Of a stretch of 64,000 nt of DNA, positions 27,936 to 37,413 are shown in pieces. A program made the position numbers and the translations under genes. The number at the start of each line of letters is the position of its first letter. Position 1 is the first letter of the stretch. The notes below the pieces were generated by a model. The model saw only the letters and a program-made list of their open reading frames with translations. It was not told the DNA's origin and made no database searches. Location of the stretch: NCBI GenBank assembly GCA_020633315.1, contig JACKDV010000028.1, positions 1-64,000 on the forward strand. Reading direction: 5' to 3'. Source of the DNA: Myxococcales bacterium (GTDB lineage Bacteria; Myxococcota_A; Polyangia; Nannocystales; Nannocystaceae).

Positions 27936-29294
27936 TCAGTGCAGCGGTCGACGACCGGCGGAGTCGAGCACGTAGCTCGGCCACTCGTTCCCCGAGGGGC
28001 GCGGAGCGGCGCCCCGTCCCTCGGCTTGGGCCTGGCGCTGGCGCTCCACGTACTCGGGCGGGGGCGGCGGGCGGTTGCGCTCCACCTCGGCCACGAAGCG
28101 CTTCACCATGGGACCGGCGAGGTACTGCACCACCATGGCCAGGGGGTCGAAGCTCACCTGCTCGGGCTTGACCGCGGCGATGAGCTCGAGGGGGAAGGTG
28201 AAGGCGCGGTGCCTCACCCACCGCAGGCCCCGCTGCTCGATCCCCAGCATCGCCGCGCTCTCGGTGCCGATGAAGTAGGTCATCATCTCCGCGGCGAGGT
28301 TGAGCGAGCGCAGCGGTCGCGGGACCAGCTCGTTGATCCAGCCCATCATCGCCTCGGTGAGCGCCTTGCCCTCGGCCGAGGGGCCCGCCAGGCGCTGCTT
28401 GAGCGCGTGGAACAGCGAGGCGGCCTCCTCGTAGCCGTCGGGCATCAGCTCCCGCCGCAGGCCCATCACGTGCCCCACCACGTTCCACAGGTGCACGTAG
28501 GCGTCGCGATCCTGCGGGGTGAGCTTGATGCCCATGCGCTCGAGGCCCCGCACCACCACGTAGGAGAAGGTGAGGCTGACGAAGGCCTGGTCCTCCTGGT
28601 TGATGGGGACGGGGACGCGCTCCTCCTCGTCGCCGATGCCGAAGCTCAGCGGCTGGTCCAGCCCCAGCTCGTGCTCCACCTCCTGGTACAGCGACTCGGG
28701 CAGCCGGTAGCCCTCGATGGTGAAGCGCCGGATGAGCGCGTGCATCAGCCGCACGGTGAGCGCCTTCTCGATCCCCACCGGCACCGCGGAGGGGTCGTCG
28801 CCGGGCCGCGGCACCAGGCCCCCCGGGGCACACACCGAGAACACGAAGTGCGAGGTGTGACGCAGGCGGCGAGCCGGCTGCTCGCCGAGCTGCCCGGTGG
28901 AGGTGAGCACCGGGGCCCCGCGCGCGTCGAGGTAGCACTCGGGGAGGCTGGCCACCGCCAGCAGCACGGAGCCCACCACCAGGTTGTTGCGGCACAGGTG
29001 CTGGGCCTGCTCGATGAGGTTGGGATCGGCCCAGGGCGGCAGCTTGCGGTGCTCCCGGAGGAACTGCTCGAGCAGCTCGGCGCCCGGCCCCCCCAGCAGC
29101 GCGTTGTAGTGACCGCCCCCGAGGAGCTGGCGCAGCAGGATTCGGGCCGTCTCCTCGGGCGAGCGGTCGGTCGCCTCGAACATCGCCGCCACTGCCTCGT
29201 CGGCCGGGGGGTCCCCCTCGCAGCGCATCAGGTCCAGCGTGGCTGGATCCCAGACCTTCTCCCGAGCACCACCTTGGAACCGTGCGAAGTCCAC
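27936..29294 (-). CDS. MpaB/latex-clearing-protein-like oxygenase (DUF2236)
   Basis: The protein has 452 residues from the GTG at 29294. It is predominantly helical and shows the MpaB'/Lcp (DUF2236) pattern: RLRHTSHFVFSV, then RLMHALIRRFT with the conserved Arg-x-x-His, and later INQEDQAFVSLTFS. Lcp proteins are haem b dioxygenases that cleave polyisoprene; MpaB proteins cleave prenyl side chains. Signal peptide and membrane helix are not obvious. An upstream GTG at 29312 is possible, but the chosen one sits seven bases after a TATACT hexamer. It is co-directional with and 6 bases from ftsH, an unusual partner. The substrate is unknown. Confidence 0.8.
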   Translation of the reverse strand: MDFARFQGGAREKVWDPATLDLMRCEGDPPADEAVAAMFEATDRSPEETARILLRQLLGGGHYNALLGGPGAELLEQFLREHRKLPPWADPNLIEQAQHLCRNNLVVGSVLLAVASLPECYLDARGAPVLTSTGQLGEQPARRLRHTSHFVFSVCAPGGLVPRPGDDPSAVPVGIEKALTVRLMHALIRRFTIEGYRLPESLYQEVEHELGLDQPLSFGIGDEEERVPVPINQEDQAFVSLTFSYVVVRGLERMGIKLTPQDRDAYVHLWNVVGHVMGLRRELMPDGYEEAASLFHALKQRLAGPSAEGKALTEAMMGWINELVPRPLRSLNLAAEMMTYFIGTESAAMLGIEQRGLRWVRHRAFTFPLELIAAVKPEQVSFDPLAMVVQYLAGPMVKRFVAEVERNRPPPPPEYVERQRQAQAEGRGAAPRPSGNEWPSYVLDSAGRRPLH

Positions 29295-29301
29295 GAGCGG
29301 C

Positions 29302-29307
29302 AGTATA
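29302..29307 (-). promoter_or_regulatory. -10-like TATACT before the MpaB-like gene
   Basis: TATACT on the minus strand ends seven bases before the GTG at 29294. It lies inside the longer frame that would start at 29312, which argues for the shorter start. Confidence 0.5.
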
Positions 29308-29341
29308 TGCACCTACCGTAGGGCCTGGGAGCCAGGCGCAT

Positions 29342-31090
29342 TCATTGCTCGCCCCTACACCCCTGGTGGGGCTGGCGCCCCGGCTCCGTGACCACGCAGC
29401 GCTGGACGAGCTCGAAGAACAGCTCGTCGCACCACGGGGTTGCGCCGTCGGCGAAGCCGTCGCCGTCGTTGTCGATGCCGTCGTCGCAGTTGCCGTTGGA
29501 GAGGGTCTCGCACAGCAGGGGCTGATCGTCGCAGCCGCGCCCTCGCGGCACCCGCGGCAGCACCCAGCCGAGGAATTCCAGCGGGTCCTCGTAGCGATAG
29601 ATCGTGTGCTCGAGCAGCGGCGAGGGGATCTGCAGCCGCGCCTCGCCGGCGGAGACCCAGCGGGGCTCGCCCTCCACGTACCAGCGGAAGCTCCCGTCGT
29701 CCGCCACCTCGCCGCCGTCGGGCAGGAAGGAGGTGGGCAGCGTGCCCTCGACCACGGCCACCGGCACGATCACGCCGACCTTGACGTCCTCGAAGACGGT
29801 GGTGACCACGGTGCGCGACGAGCAGCCCAGGATCGGCTCGCCGAGGATCTCGACCCCCTCGTCGGTGCGGTAGCCCAGGGTGACCGACTCGATGCCGAAG
29901 AAGCCGCAGTCCCGCCCCGGCGGCGAGACGTCGGCGTCGCACAGCGTGCGATCGCAGGCCGGGGAGTCGAGCAGGCAATCGGCGGCGCTGCACGGCGGCC
30001 CCACCTCGCAGGTGACGCCCTGGAGCTCGTCGATGTCCACGGCGCAGGCGTCCCCGCCCGCCTCGAGGTCCAGCTCCTCGCAGACGTCGGCGACGAAGCC
30101 CCCCGGGCGCGTGACCTCGTCGCGGATCGCAGTCTCGAGCTGGTCCTCGATCTCGGGGGTCGACCGGACGTTGCCGTCGCCGTCCACGAGGTAGTCGCCG
30201 CCGTCGAGGTGCCAGCGCCTCTGCGTTTCGCGCAGGAGCATGTCGAGGCCCACCACCGCGTCGAAGGTGCAGGCCTCGGCCACGCCGGGGACGTCGAGCC
30301 GCTGGAGCACGATGCTCTTGCGCGCGAAGTAGCAGGGATCGGCCTCGAGATCCGGCCCGTCCATCGGGTCTTCCATGGGATCGTCCATCGGCTTCCACAC
30401 CTCCCCCAGCGCGGTGCACTGCATGCTCACCTGCTCGGGGTCCCGCTCCGGCTCGCCCGGCATCGGGGGCATCAGCAGGGGCATGAGCCCGACGATGCGG
30501 TCCTCGAGCCTCGTGAAGCAGGCGTGGGTCGCGACGATGATCTCTTGGACCGCCTCGACCTCGCTGGGAGCCAGCTCCCCGCTCGCCATCGTCCCGCCCG
30601 CCCCCTCCTCGTTGCTCAGCTCGCCCGCGAAGTCGAAGCAGCACCAGTGCTCGGGCTCGAAGTTGCTGGCGTGGCTGATCGCGCTGACCATGCTCAGCTC
30701 GACGGTGGTGGTGATCTCGAGCTCGCGGGTCGAGGAGGTCTCCTCGAGCGTCTCGATGAGCTCCTCGCAGGCCATCACCCCCATGGAGTCGCACAGCGGG
30801 GTCGTGTCGGGCCGGGCAAAGTCATCGCTGGTGAGCACCTCGAGCAGGCCCCTCACCTCGCGCGTGTCGCCGTCGCTGGCGAGGCAGCGGGCCACGCAGT
30901 CGGCCTCGTTGTCGAGCTGGCCCCTGCCGGGCACGCCGCCGAGCGCCGACGGCAGCAGGCCGCAGCGGCTGGCCAGCGAGCAGGCCTTCTCGCAGTCCTC
31001 GTCCGAGGGCCGCTCCCCCACGCACGAGAGCGCGACCAGCCCGGCCACCAGCCCGCCCCCGATCCCCATGCCGCGGTGCACGATGGTCAT
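29342..31090 (-). CDS. cysteine-rich lipoprotein with calcium-type motif
   Basis: The product has 582 residues with the lipobox VALSC near residue 23, followed by a domain with many Cys residues (CEKACSLASRCG near the N-terminus). Near the C-terminus NGNCDDGIDNDGDGFADG has the D-x-D-x-D-G spacing of the MopE/thrombospondin-type calcium motif common in myxobacterial surface proteins. The middle is acidic and beta-rich. I recognise no enzyme signature. Its ATG overlaps the stop of the upstream gene (ATGA at 31090-31087), so it is translationally coupled and is the last gene of the four-gene operon. Confidence 0.75.
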   Translation of the reverse strand: MTIVHRGMGIGGGLVAGLVALSCVGERPSDEDCEKACSLASRCGLLPSALGGVPGRGQLDNEADCVARCLASDGDTREVRGLLEVLTSDDFARPDTTPLCDSMGVMACEELIETLEETSSTRELEITTTVELSMVSAISHASNFEPEHWCCFDFAGELSNEEGAGGTMASGELAPSEVEAVQEIIVATHACFTRLEDRIVGLMPLLMPPMPGEPERDPEQVSMQCTALGEVWKPMDDPMEDPMDGPDLEADPCYFARKSIVLQRLDVPGVAEACTFDAVVGLDMLLRETQRRWHLDGGDYLVDGDGNVRSTPEIEDQLETAIRDEVTRPGGFVADVCEELDLEAGGDACAVDIDELQGVTCEVGPPCSAADCLLDSPACDRTLCDADVSPPGRDCGFFGIESVTLGYRTDEGVEILGEPILGCSSRTVVTTVFEDVKVGVIVPVAVVEGTLPTSFLPDGGEVADDGSFRWYVEGEPRWVSAGEARLQIPSPLLEHTIYRYEDPLEFLGWVLPRVPRGRGCDDQPLLCETLSNGNCDDGIDNDGDGFADGATPWCDELFFELVQRCVVTEPGRQPHQGCRGEQ

Positions 31091-33846
31091 CGTCGTCCTC
31101 CCGCCACCGCGATGGTGTAGCCCACGTAGAGGTTGGCGTCCTGGGTGACCTGGGTCGCCGAGCGTCGCAGCGAGTCGTCGATGGCGACGTAGCTCAGCGA
31201 CACCATGTGCACGAGCTGGATCCGCCCCAGCGGGATGCCCAGGCCCAGGTCCACGTCGAGATCGAGATCGAAGTCGAGGACCACGTCGTCGGGGCTCCCC
31301 CGCCGGAACTCCACCAGCGCATCGTCCACCCCGCCGATGGCCACGATGCCGGTGTCGGTCACCACGCCGAGGCGGGCCCGCGGCTCGACGGGCAGCCGCG
31401 TGGAGCGACCGCGGAGCTCCACGTGGGGCCCCAGCAGCAGCGCGTGCCGCTTCCACACCAGGCGCTCCTGCTCGGCCACCTCCAGATCCTTCCAGTCGCC
31501 GCGGGTGCCCGAGTAGCGGGTGAAGCCATAGCCCGCGGTGATGCCCACGCCCAGCCACCGCACGCCCAGGTAGCGGGTGAGGCCCAGCCGCGGTCGCAGG
31601 TAGATGTCGGCGCGCGAGCCATTGGGGGCGAAGGCCAGCGGCCCGCCCGAGATGTACATCTCGGCCCACAGGTCCATCGCGGGCGCCGTGGCCTGGATGC
31701 ACACCGCGTCCTCGATGGTGTTGCGGCGGCCCCGGACCACCACGAGGTACCAGCCCGGACGCGGGGGGAGCACCTCGCCCTGGTAGACCACCGCGCGGGG
31801 GTTGGAGCTCACGTCGAGCTCCTCGCGGCTGCGTCGGAGCACCAGGGGCCAGCCCTCCTCGGCCCCCGGCAGCTCGGCGAAGCGAGCGGCGGCCTGCTCC
31901 ACGCTCTCGGACGAGCGAGCGCCGCGGTTGACCAGCGCCTCGCACAGCCGCGGCCGCTCCACGTGCCCCGGCACGGGCGGGCCCTCGCGCGAGCTGAGCT
32001 CCTCACCCACGGCCCGCCGGCTTCCCACCCGGGAGAAGGGCTTGTAGCTGATCGACAGCTCCTCGGGGGCCCGGCTCGCGGCCTCGGTGGTGGCGACGTA
32101 GGTGCTCACCCGCAGCGTGCGACGCTGGCGGTACGGGGCCTCGACCGGCGCGTCGGTGAAGCGCGGCGTGGGCACCTCGAACACGCGATCGAGCAGGGCG
32201 CCCACCGCCGCGTCCTGCTGCTCGGCTGCCACGAAGCCCACGCTCTCCACGTCGATGAAGTCCTCGAGGTCGATGCCATCGCGGCTGTAGTAGCCCCGGG
32301 CGAACAGCTCGCTCACCTGGATGGCGGTGCCGCGGATCGAGTAGGCCCACTGCGGCTCGCCGCGGGCGCCCTCCCCTCGCGGGGTGCACTGCACCGCGAA
32401 CGACAGCAGGGTGTCGATGCCCTGGCGCCAGGCCTCCTGCGCCGCCGAGCCGAGCAGGGCGTTGGCGTCGGCCCCTCGATCGGGCCCGTCGTCGTCGGCA
32501 GCGTCGGGCCGGCCCATGCGGCTCTCGAGGCTGGCGAGGGCCTCCGACGCCTCGGCGTAGGCCGAGAAGTTGGCGTAGTCGCGATCCCGGTGGTGGGCGA
32601 GGTCGGAGCGCAGCACCTGCCGCACCCGCTCCTGCACGTCGCTGGCCCACAGCGGGGTGGCCTCGCAGCCGGGCAGCTTGGTCACCCCCAAGAGCGCCAC
32701 GCGCTGTCGATCGGGCGTGCCGAGATCGAGGCGCAGGGTGTCGCACTCCCCCGAGCGCCGGAGCTGATCGCTGGGGGCCGTGGCCGCGACCGCGCTCAGG
32801 TGGCGCACCACGGGTTTGTCGTCCTCGCACACCAGCGCCGCGATCTCGTGATCGGGCAGCCCGGAGCCGCGGTGATCGAGGGTGACGGCGACCGTGCGAT
32901 CCACCTTCACCGGCGGCGCATCCTCGGGCACCGGCTTGGCGCAGACGTCGTCGGGGGGCCCCCCGTCCACCCGTACCCCGTCGATGTAGAGGTGGGTGCC
33001 GGCGTTCATCAGCACCGACATGTCGAGGCACGAGCGGCGCGGCGGCGGGGCCCAGATGACGGTGTTGCGCCCCATCAGGCCGCGCCAGGCCACGGGCAGC
33101 TCCTGGTTCTCGTGGTTGGCGAACACCGCCACGGGCGAGGCCTCGGGGACCGCGATGACGAAGAAGCGGTGGCTGCCCAGGTGCAGGGCCTCGGTCCGCT
33201 CGAAGCGGCGGGCGTGCACGAAGTCGCGGGTGCCCATCACCACCGTCACGTCCTCGAGACCGTCGGCGCGCACGGTGAGCAGGCGCGTGCCCTCCATGCC
33301 CGACAGCGGCACTCCCAGGCACGAGGCGAAGCGCGAGGTGAAGGGCAGCTCGGCCGGCTCCTCGTCGGAGCCCACCGCGTCGAGGAACTCGCCGAGCTCG
33401 GGAGAGTCACGCAGCTCCCGGCAGACGCGGCCGGCCTCGAAGTCGTCGAACGCGGCCTCCATGGTCTGCTGCACCACGAGGGCCGCGGGCGGATCGTGGC
33501 GCCCGCCGTCGGCCCACGCGGTCAGCGAGGACACGCCGTGCCGCCGCAGGATCGTGCCCACCACTCCTGCGTGCCACGACGAGGACGAGACCAGGCGGAA
33601 GATCGCGGCGTAGGTGGCCGCGCTGACCTGGGGCCCCTGCTCGCAGGCTTGCAGCAGCAGCCCCCGCTGATCCTCGCCCAGGGTGGAGAGGCTGTGGATC
33701 ACGTCGCAGCCGGCCGGGCGCGGTCGGGCCCCGTCCCCCTCGCCAGGGGCGGCCGCCCGCGCCCGTGATGCGCCCAGGCCCAGCACCACGCCCAGCGCCA
33801 GCGCGACCACCAGCGCGAGGAGGCGAGCCAGTCGCTCCGTGCTCAT
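31087..33846 (-). CDS. secreted protein with beta-barrel-like C-terminus, coupled to the CHAT gene
   Basis: The product has 919 residues with an Arg-led signal peptide ending in ASRARA near residue 30. The first 600 residues match no family I know; they include a beta-rich part with ten or more Cys. The final 230 residues alternate hydrophobic and polar positions in antiparallel-strand style (YLRPRLGLTRYLGVRWLGV, then AGYGFTRYSG, and VDLGLGIPLGRIQLVHMVSL), as in outer-membrane barrels. The last residues are not a classical terminal Phe signal. Its start codon overlaps the stop of the CHAT gene (ATGA at 33846-33843) and its stop overlaps the next start, so three genes are coupled. A barrel or surface receptor role is inferred. 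Confidence 0.7.
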   Translation of the reverse strand: MSTERLARLLALVVALALGVVLGLGASRARAAAPGEGDGARPRPAGCDVIHSLSTLGEDQRGLLLQACEQGPQVSAATYAAIFRLVSSSSWHAGVVGTILRRHGVSSLTAWADGGRHDPPAALVVQQTMEAAFDDFEAGRVCRELRDSPELGEFLDAVGSDEEPAELPFTSRFASCLGVPLSGMEGTRLLTVRADGLEDVTVVMGTRDFVHARRFERTEALHLGSHRFFVIAVPEASPVAVFANHENQELPVAWRGLMGRNTVIWAPPPRRSCLDMSVLMNAGTHLYIDGVRVDGGPPDDVCAKPVPEDAPPVKVDRTVAVTLDHRGSGLPDHEIAALVCEDDKPVVRHLSAVAATAPSDQLRRSGECDTLRLDLGTPDRQRVALLGVTKLPGCEATPLWASDVQERVRQVLRSDLAHHRDRDYANFSAYAEASEALASLESRMGRPDAADDDGPDRGADANALLGSAAQEAWRQGIDTLLSFAVQCTPRGEGARGEPQWAYSIRGTAIQVSELFARGYYSRDGIDLEDFIDVESVGFVAAEQQDAAVGALLDRVFEVPTPRFTDAPVEAPYRQRRTLRVSTYVATTEAASRAPEELSISYKPFSRVGSRRAVGEELSSREGPPVPGHVERPRLCEALVNRGARSSESVEQAAARFAELPGAEEGWPLVLRRSREELDVSSNPRAVVYQGEVLPPRPGWYLVVVRGRRNTIEDAVCIQATAPAMDLWAEMYISGGPLAFAPNGSRADIYLRPRLGLTRYLGVRWLGVGITAGYGFTRYSGTRGDWKDLEVAEQERLVWKRHALLLGPHVELRGRSTRLPVEPRARLGVVTDTGIVAIGGVDDALVEFRRGSPDDVVLDFDLDLDVDLGLGIPLGRIQLVHMVSLSYVAIDDSLRRSATQVTQDANLYVGYTIAVAGGRR

Positions 33847-35630
33847 TGCCACTCGAAGGAAGTCTTGCATGGTAGCTCGCTGCCCCAGCCCGAGGTGATG
33901 CGCGCGGACCGGATCCGCGACAGGCCCGTGCGTGCCTCCTCGGCTGCCTCGCCGCAACGGTCGCACTCGTCCAGCGTCACCTTGCCATCGTCTCCCACCA
34001 CGAGCCTCACCCTGTAGCGCCCAGAGAGCGGACCGGGCAGGCGGTCGCGGAGGTACTCCCGCAGCTCGTCGCTGCACGACGACGAGGGACGGGTGCGGGC
34101 TGGCTTCGCTCGCGAGGAGGTCGATCCAGCCTCGGGGCGCAGCGCGGGGGTGGGTGAGGCACTGCCGCTCGCAGAGCGCTCGGGGCCCGTCGACGCGCCC
34201 CCGGTGCTCTCGTCTCCGACCGCGGGCTCGCCCGTCGTCGCAGCGGGCTCCGCCACATCACCGGTCGTGCGCTCCGCGGGCGTTGCGGATGCCTCGACTC
34301 GCGCCGGGTCCTCGGCCCGCGCGACCGGGGCGGGCGAGGGCGCCTCGATCTCGCTCTCCATGAGCAGGTACGCTCCGAGCCCCCCGACCACCGCGAGCAC
34401 CAGCACCGCCACCAGCCAGGGGAACGGACGCGCGGGGTCGGGGCGTGCCACCCTCGCCGCGAGCTCGATCGGCTCCAACGCGGGCGCCGGCAGGGTGGGC
34501 GGAGGCATGGGCACCAGCACGCAGTGCTCGTCCCCGTCCTCGGGCCGGGCGTAGAGCTGGAGGCTGGCCCAGTCCAGGCGGGTGACCTCGCGCGCCGCCG
34601 CGGAGCGGGCGGCCACGAAGGCCTGCTCGATGCTCTCGCCCCGCCACAGGTTGCCGTACAGCGCCCGCGCGATGCGGGTGGAGCCGCGGGCCGACAGCGG
34701 ATAGCGCGAGGCGACCACGTGCTGCAGCCCTGCTCGGTGCAGGCGCTGCGCCACGCTGCCGATGCGGTTGCCCGGCTCGCCCATGTTTCCGCCGTCGCAC
34801 GCGGCGACCACCACCAGCCGCAGGTCCCGGGCGTGGGGCGCCAGCAGCTGCTGCAGCCGGCCTGCGTCGACCACCACCGCCCGCCCCGCGCCGTCCTCGG
34901 CATCGAGGCTCAGGCCGAAGGTCGAGCGGGCCTCGGCTCCGTGACACAGCAGGTGCAGCGCCCGGAACGGTCGCCCCGCGGACTCGGCCGCCTCGAGGGC
35001 ATCGGCGAGCGCACCGTAGGACGCATGCTCGAGCACCTCGAGCTCGCCGGCCCCCTCCTCGCGAGGCGCCTCGCCGGAGGCCTCGCGAATGGCCGCGAGC
35101 TGCTCGGCCGCCGGCACGCCCCCGCCCGCGGCCGACCATGCGACCAGGAGCCGACCGGGGCCATCGATCGCGCGCGGGTCGGCCGAGACGGTGGAGGTGC
35201 CGGGCCAGGCGTAGCGCAGCAGCACGTGCTCGAGCGCGCCGAGGTGCTGACCATCGGCCCGCAGGGTGAGCAGCTCCCACGGCAGGGCGTAGAGCTCCGC
35301 CGCCGCCGAGCGGAGGGTGACGATCACCCGCCGATGGGCCGCCCGGGCCTCGACGATCGTGGCCTCGTGCCCGCTCCAGCCGGCGGGGGTCAGCAGCTCG
35401 CGCAGCAGCTCGCCCACGCGCGCGACCACGTCGGGATCGCGATCGGGGCGGCGGCACTCCTCGAGGTCGCGCAGCAGCTCGCGGCTCCACGGCAGCTCGA
35501 CCGTCTCGTAGGCGCCCTGCCGCCCGCGCACCAGGTACGCCTGCCGGGAGAAGCGGAACGCAAACGCATCCTCGGACTCCTTGGCCCGAACGAGCTCGAG
35601 CTCGATGTGGATCGGAGACGAGGACGACAT
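33843..35630 (-). CDS. membrane-anchored CHAT-domain putative cysteine protease
   Basis: This 595-residue protein has an N-terminal CHAT (caspase-HetF-associated) domain of about 370 residues. The predicted dyad is His230 in LHLLCHG and Cys278 in VVVAACDGG, and a preceding ALPWELL segment is typical of the family. One membrane helix (about 404-424, Pro/Leu/Val-rich) follows. Then come a Ser/Thr/Glu/Ala linker (to about 515) and a C-terminal domain of about 75 residues (YRVRLVVGDDGKVTLDEC) resembling a TonB-C/periplasmic energy-transducer-like fold. The catalytic part would therefore be cytosolic and the tail periplasmic. CHAT proteins are clan-CD peptidases in signalling and anti-phage systems. 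It is coupled to the secreted 919-residue protein by ATGA. Confidence 0.85.
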   Translation of the reverse strand: MSSSSPIHIELELVRAKESEDAFAFRFSRQAYLVRGRQGAYETVELPWSRELLRDLEECRRPDRDPDVVARVGELLRELLTPAGWSGHEATIVEARAAHRRVIVTLRSAAAELYALPWELLTLRADGQHLGALEHVLLRYAWPGTSTVSADPRAIDGPGRLLVAWSAAGGGVPAAEQLAAIREASGEAPREEGAGELEVLEHASYGALADALEAAESAGRPFRALHLLCHGAEARSTFGLSLDAEDGAGRAVVVDAGRLQQLLAPHARDLRLVVVAACDGGNMGEPGNRIGSVAQRLHRAGLQHVVASRYPLSARGSTRIARALYGNLWRGESIEQAFVAARSAAAREVTRLDWASLQLYARPEDGDEHCVLVPMPPPTLPAPALEPIELAARVARPDPARPFPWLVAVLVLAVVGGLGAYLLMESEIEAPSPAPVARAEDPARVEASATPAERTTGDVAEPAATTGEPAVGDESTGGASTGPERSASGSASPTPALRPEAGSTSSRAKPARTRPSSSCSDELREYLRDRLPGPLSGRYRVRLVVGDDGKVTLDECDRCGEAAEEARTGLSRIRSARITSGWGSELPCKTSFEWQ

Positions 35631-35693
35631 GCGAGCCGGCGGCCCAGGGCCACCGCCATCGTACCAAGGGACCCTCGCGAGCGGTCGATGGGA

Positions 35694-37400
35694 TCAGCCC
35701 AGCCGCAGCCCCAGCGCACGTCGACCCGCGGCGGCGTAGCGCTCGGCCAGCTCCTCCAGCTCGCGCCGGCCGAGGTCGAGCTGGCACTCGCGGAGGATCT
35801 TGTTGGTCCCCATCTCTCCCGCGAGCAGCAGGCCGATCGCTCGCTCGAGCGCCTCCGGGTCCACCGGTGGAGCGGCGATCGCCTCGGGGGCGGGCGCCGC
35901 CGCGGACGAGGGCGGTGGGTGCATCCCCGACGGAGGGCTCAGGCCCAGCGCCACATAGGGATCGAGCGGCGCGACCGGGCGGGCCGCGAGCTGGGGCTGG
36001 ATCGGCAGCCGCGCCGCGGGGTCGCCCAGCAGCACGTAGCCCGCCAGGTCGTTGCGGAGCATCCACAGGTGGCCGCGACGCTCGGGGTCGTCCACCCCGG
36101 ACTCGACCAGCGCGGTGAGCTCGGTGTTGGCCCGGCCGTAGTGCCGCAGCAGCTCGCGGAAGGCCACGCCTACGCGATCGTGCCGGAGCAGGCCCGAGAA
36201 CACGTCGAGGAAGCGGTCGGGACGGTCGACGGGGCGCTGGCCGTCGAGCTCGCGGAAGCTGTAGGTCCACGCCAGGTCCACGTGACCGATGAACGCCAGC
36301 GGGCCGTCGGCGCTGGCGAGCACCGCCTTGGGCACGGCCGCGGTGAAGGGCCGACCATCGGCGGGGAGGCTGGCGGGCACCGACTCGAGGCTGCCGGAGA
36401 ACCGCCCCGCGTCCTTGAGGTTGCGCAGCCAGGGCTCGTACTTGCTCACGTGCGGCGTGCCGGCGCCGAAGCACGCCATCATGAACCACACCCCGCCGGG
36501 CAGGAACGGGCGCCCGCGCAGCGCCTCGCCGCTGAGCAGCCCGCCGGTTCGACCGAAGCTCATGCCGCCCTGGAGCTGCCGCTGCTCGTCGGTCGAGCCC
36601 CAGCCCTGGCGCGGCGCTCCGGCGCCGTGGCTGATGGTGAACAGCAGGCCCGGCTCGGGCTTGGCCACCTCGGTCACCAGCGGCCCCGGCTTGGGCACGT
36701 AGCCGTGATCCACCTCGACGAGCTCCGAGGCCAGGAAGTCCCCCTCGTCGTGGTAGCTGCGGGCCAGCGCGAGACCGGGCTGCATCAGGCTGCGGTGGCC
36801 GACCGTCGTGGCCGAGCTCCGGTCGCGCACGGTGTGGAACACGGCGCGGGCGCGGGGGATGGCGGCGGGGGCCCCCTCCCAGCGCAGCAGCTTGTCGGCG
36901 TAGGCCTCGTAGTCCTCGGCGCGATCGAAGGCCAGGCGCCCCACGTAGCCCTCCGAGCCCAGGATCACCTGCAGCTCGAGCGAGACCTCGTCGAGCTCGC
37001 CGAGCACCAGCAGGTAGCGCGGGACGTCGCGGCGGCGCACGTGGGGGCCCTCGAGCACCTCCTTGCGCCAGCGCGCAGCCTCGGCCGCGTCCATCCGCGG
37101 GGGCACGCGATGCACCCCGACCTCGCGACCGCCCTGCTGCTCGCGGCGGTGGGCGATCAGGCGATCGATCCGCCCCAGCAGCTCGTCCCCTCGTGGGCCC
37201 TCGGGTGCGATCACGCCCCAGCGCTGGGTGTCGAGCTCGTTGGCGTCCCGCGACTCGTCCCACAGGTGCTCGGGCTCCTCGTAGGCCCGGCTGTGGTCGC
37301 CCTGGCCCGCCCCAGCCGAGACCAGCGGGGACTCGAGCACGGGGTCGAGTTCGTCGGCATGCACCAGCAGGAGGTCGACGTCTCGGGCACCCTCGGACAT
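35694..37400 (-). CDS. caspase/gingipain-like (clan CD) putative cysteine protease
   Basis: The protein has 568 residues, no signal peptide and no membrane helix. The centre has a second clan-CD dyad: His258 in FTISHGAG and Cys310 in WFMMACFGAGT, 52 residues apart, with hydrophobic strands before each as in caspases, CHAT and C25 peptidases. The N-terminal 200 residues are charged and unrecognised. The C-terminal 100 residues have a Pro/Ala-rich linker and a helical EEL-type tail (CQLDLGRRELEELAERY). A TAGACT hexamer lies 13 bases before the ATG at 37400. The CHAT gene starts 63 bases downstream. The family call rests on the dyad and its context, so it is less certain than for the CHAT gene. 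Confidence 0.7.
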   Translation of the reverse strand: MSEGARDVDLLLVHADELDPVLESPLVSAGAGQGDHSRAYEEPEHLWDESRDANELDTQRWGVIAPEGPRGDELLGRIDRLIAHRREQQGGREVGVHRVPPRMDAAEAARWRKEVLEGPHVRRRDVPRYLLVLGELDEVSLELQVILGSEGYVGRLAFDRAEDYEAYADKLLRWEGAPAAIPRARAVFHTVRDRSSATTVGHRSLMQPGLALARSYHDEGDFLASELVEVDHGYVPKPGPLVTEVAKPEPGLLFTISHGAGAPRQGWGSTDEQRQLQGGMSFGRTGGLLSGEALRGRPFLPGGVWFMMACFGAGTPHVSKYEPWLRNLKDAGRFSGSLESVPASLPADGRPFTAAVPKAVLASADGPLAFIGHVDLAWTYSFRELDGQRPVDRPDRFLDVFSGLLRHDRVGVAFRELLRHYGRANTELTALVESGVDDPERRGHLWMLRNDLAGYVLLGDPAARLPIQPQLAARPVAPLDPYVALGLSPPSGMHPPPSSAAAPAPEAIAAPPVDPEALERAIGLLLAGEMGTNKILRECQLDLGRRELEELAERYAAAGRRALGLRLG

Positions 37401-37413
37401 CACGCGCCCGTAG

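Noticed and set aside
26142..29321. A plus-strand open frame of over 1000 residues
   Set aside because: It is antisense to ftsH and the MpaB-like gene, both recognised on the minus strand.
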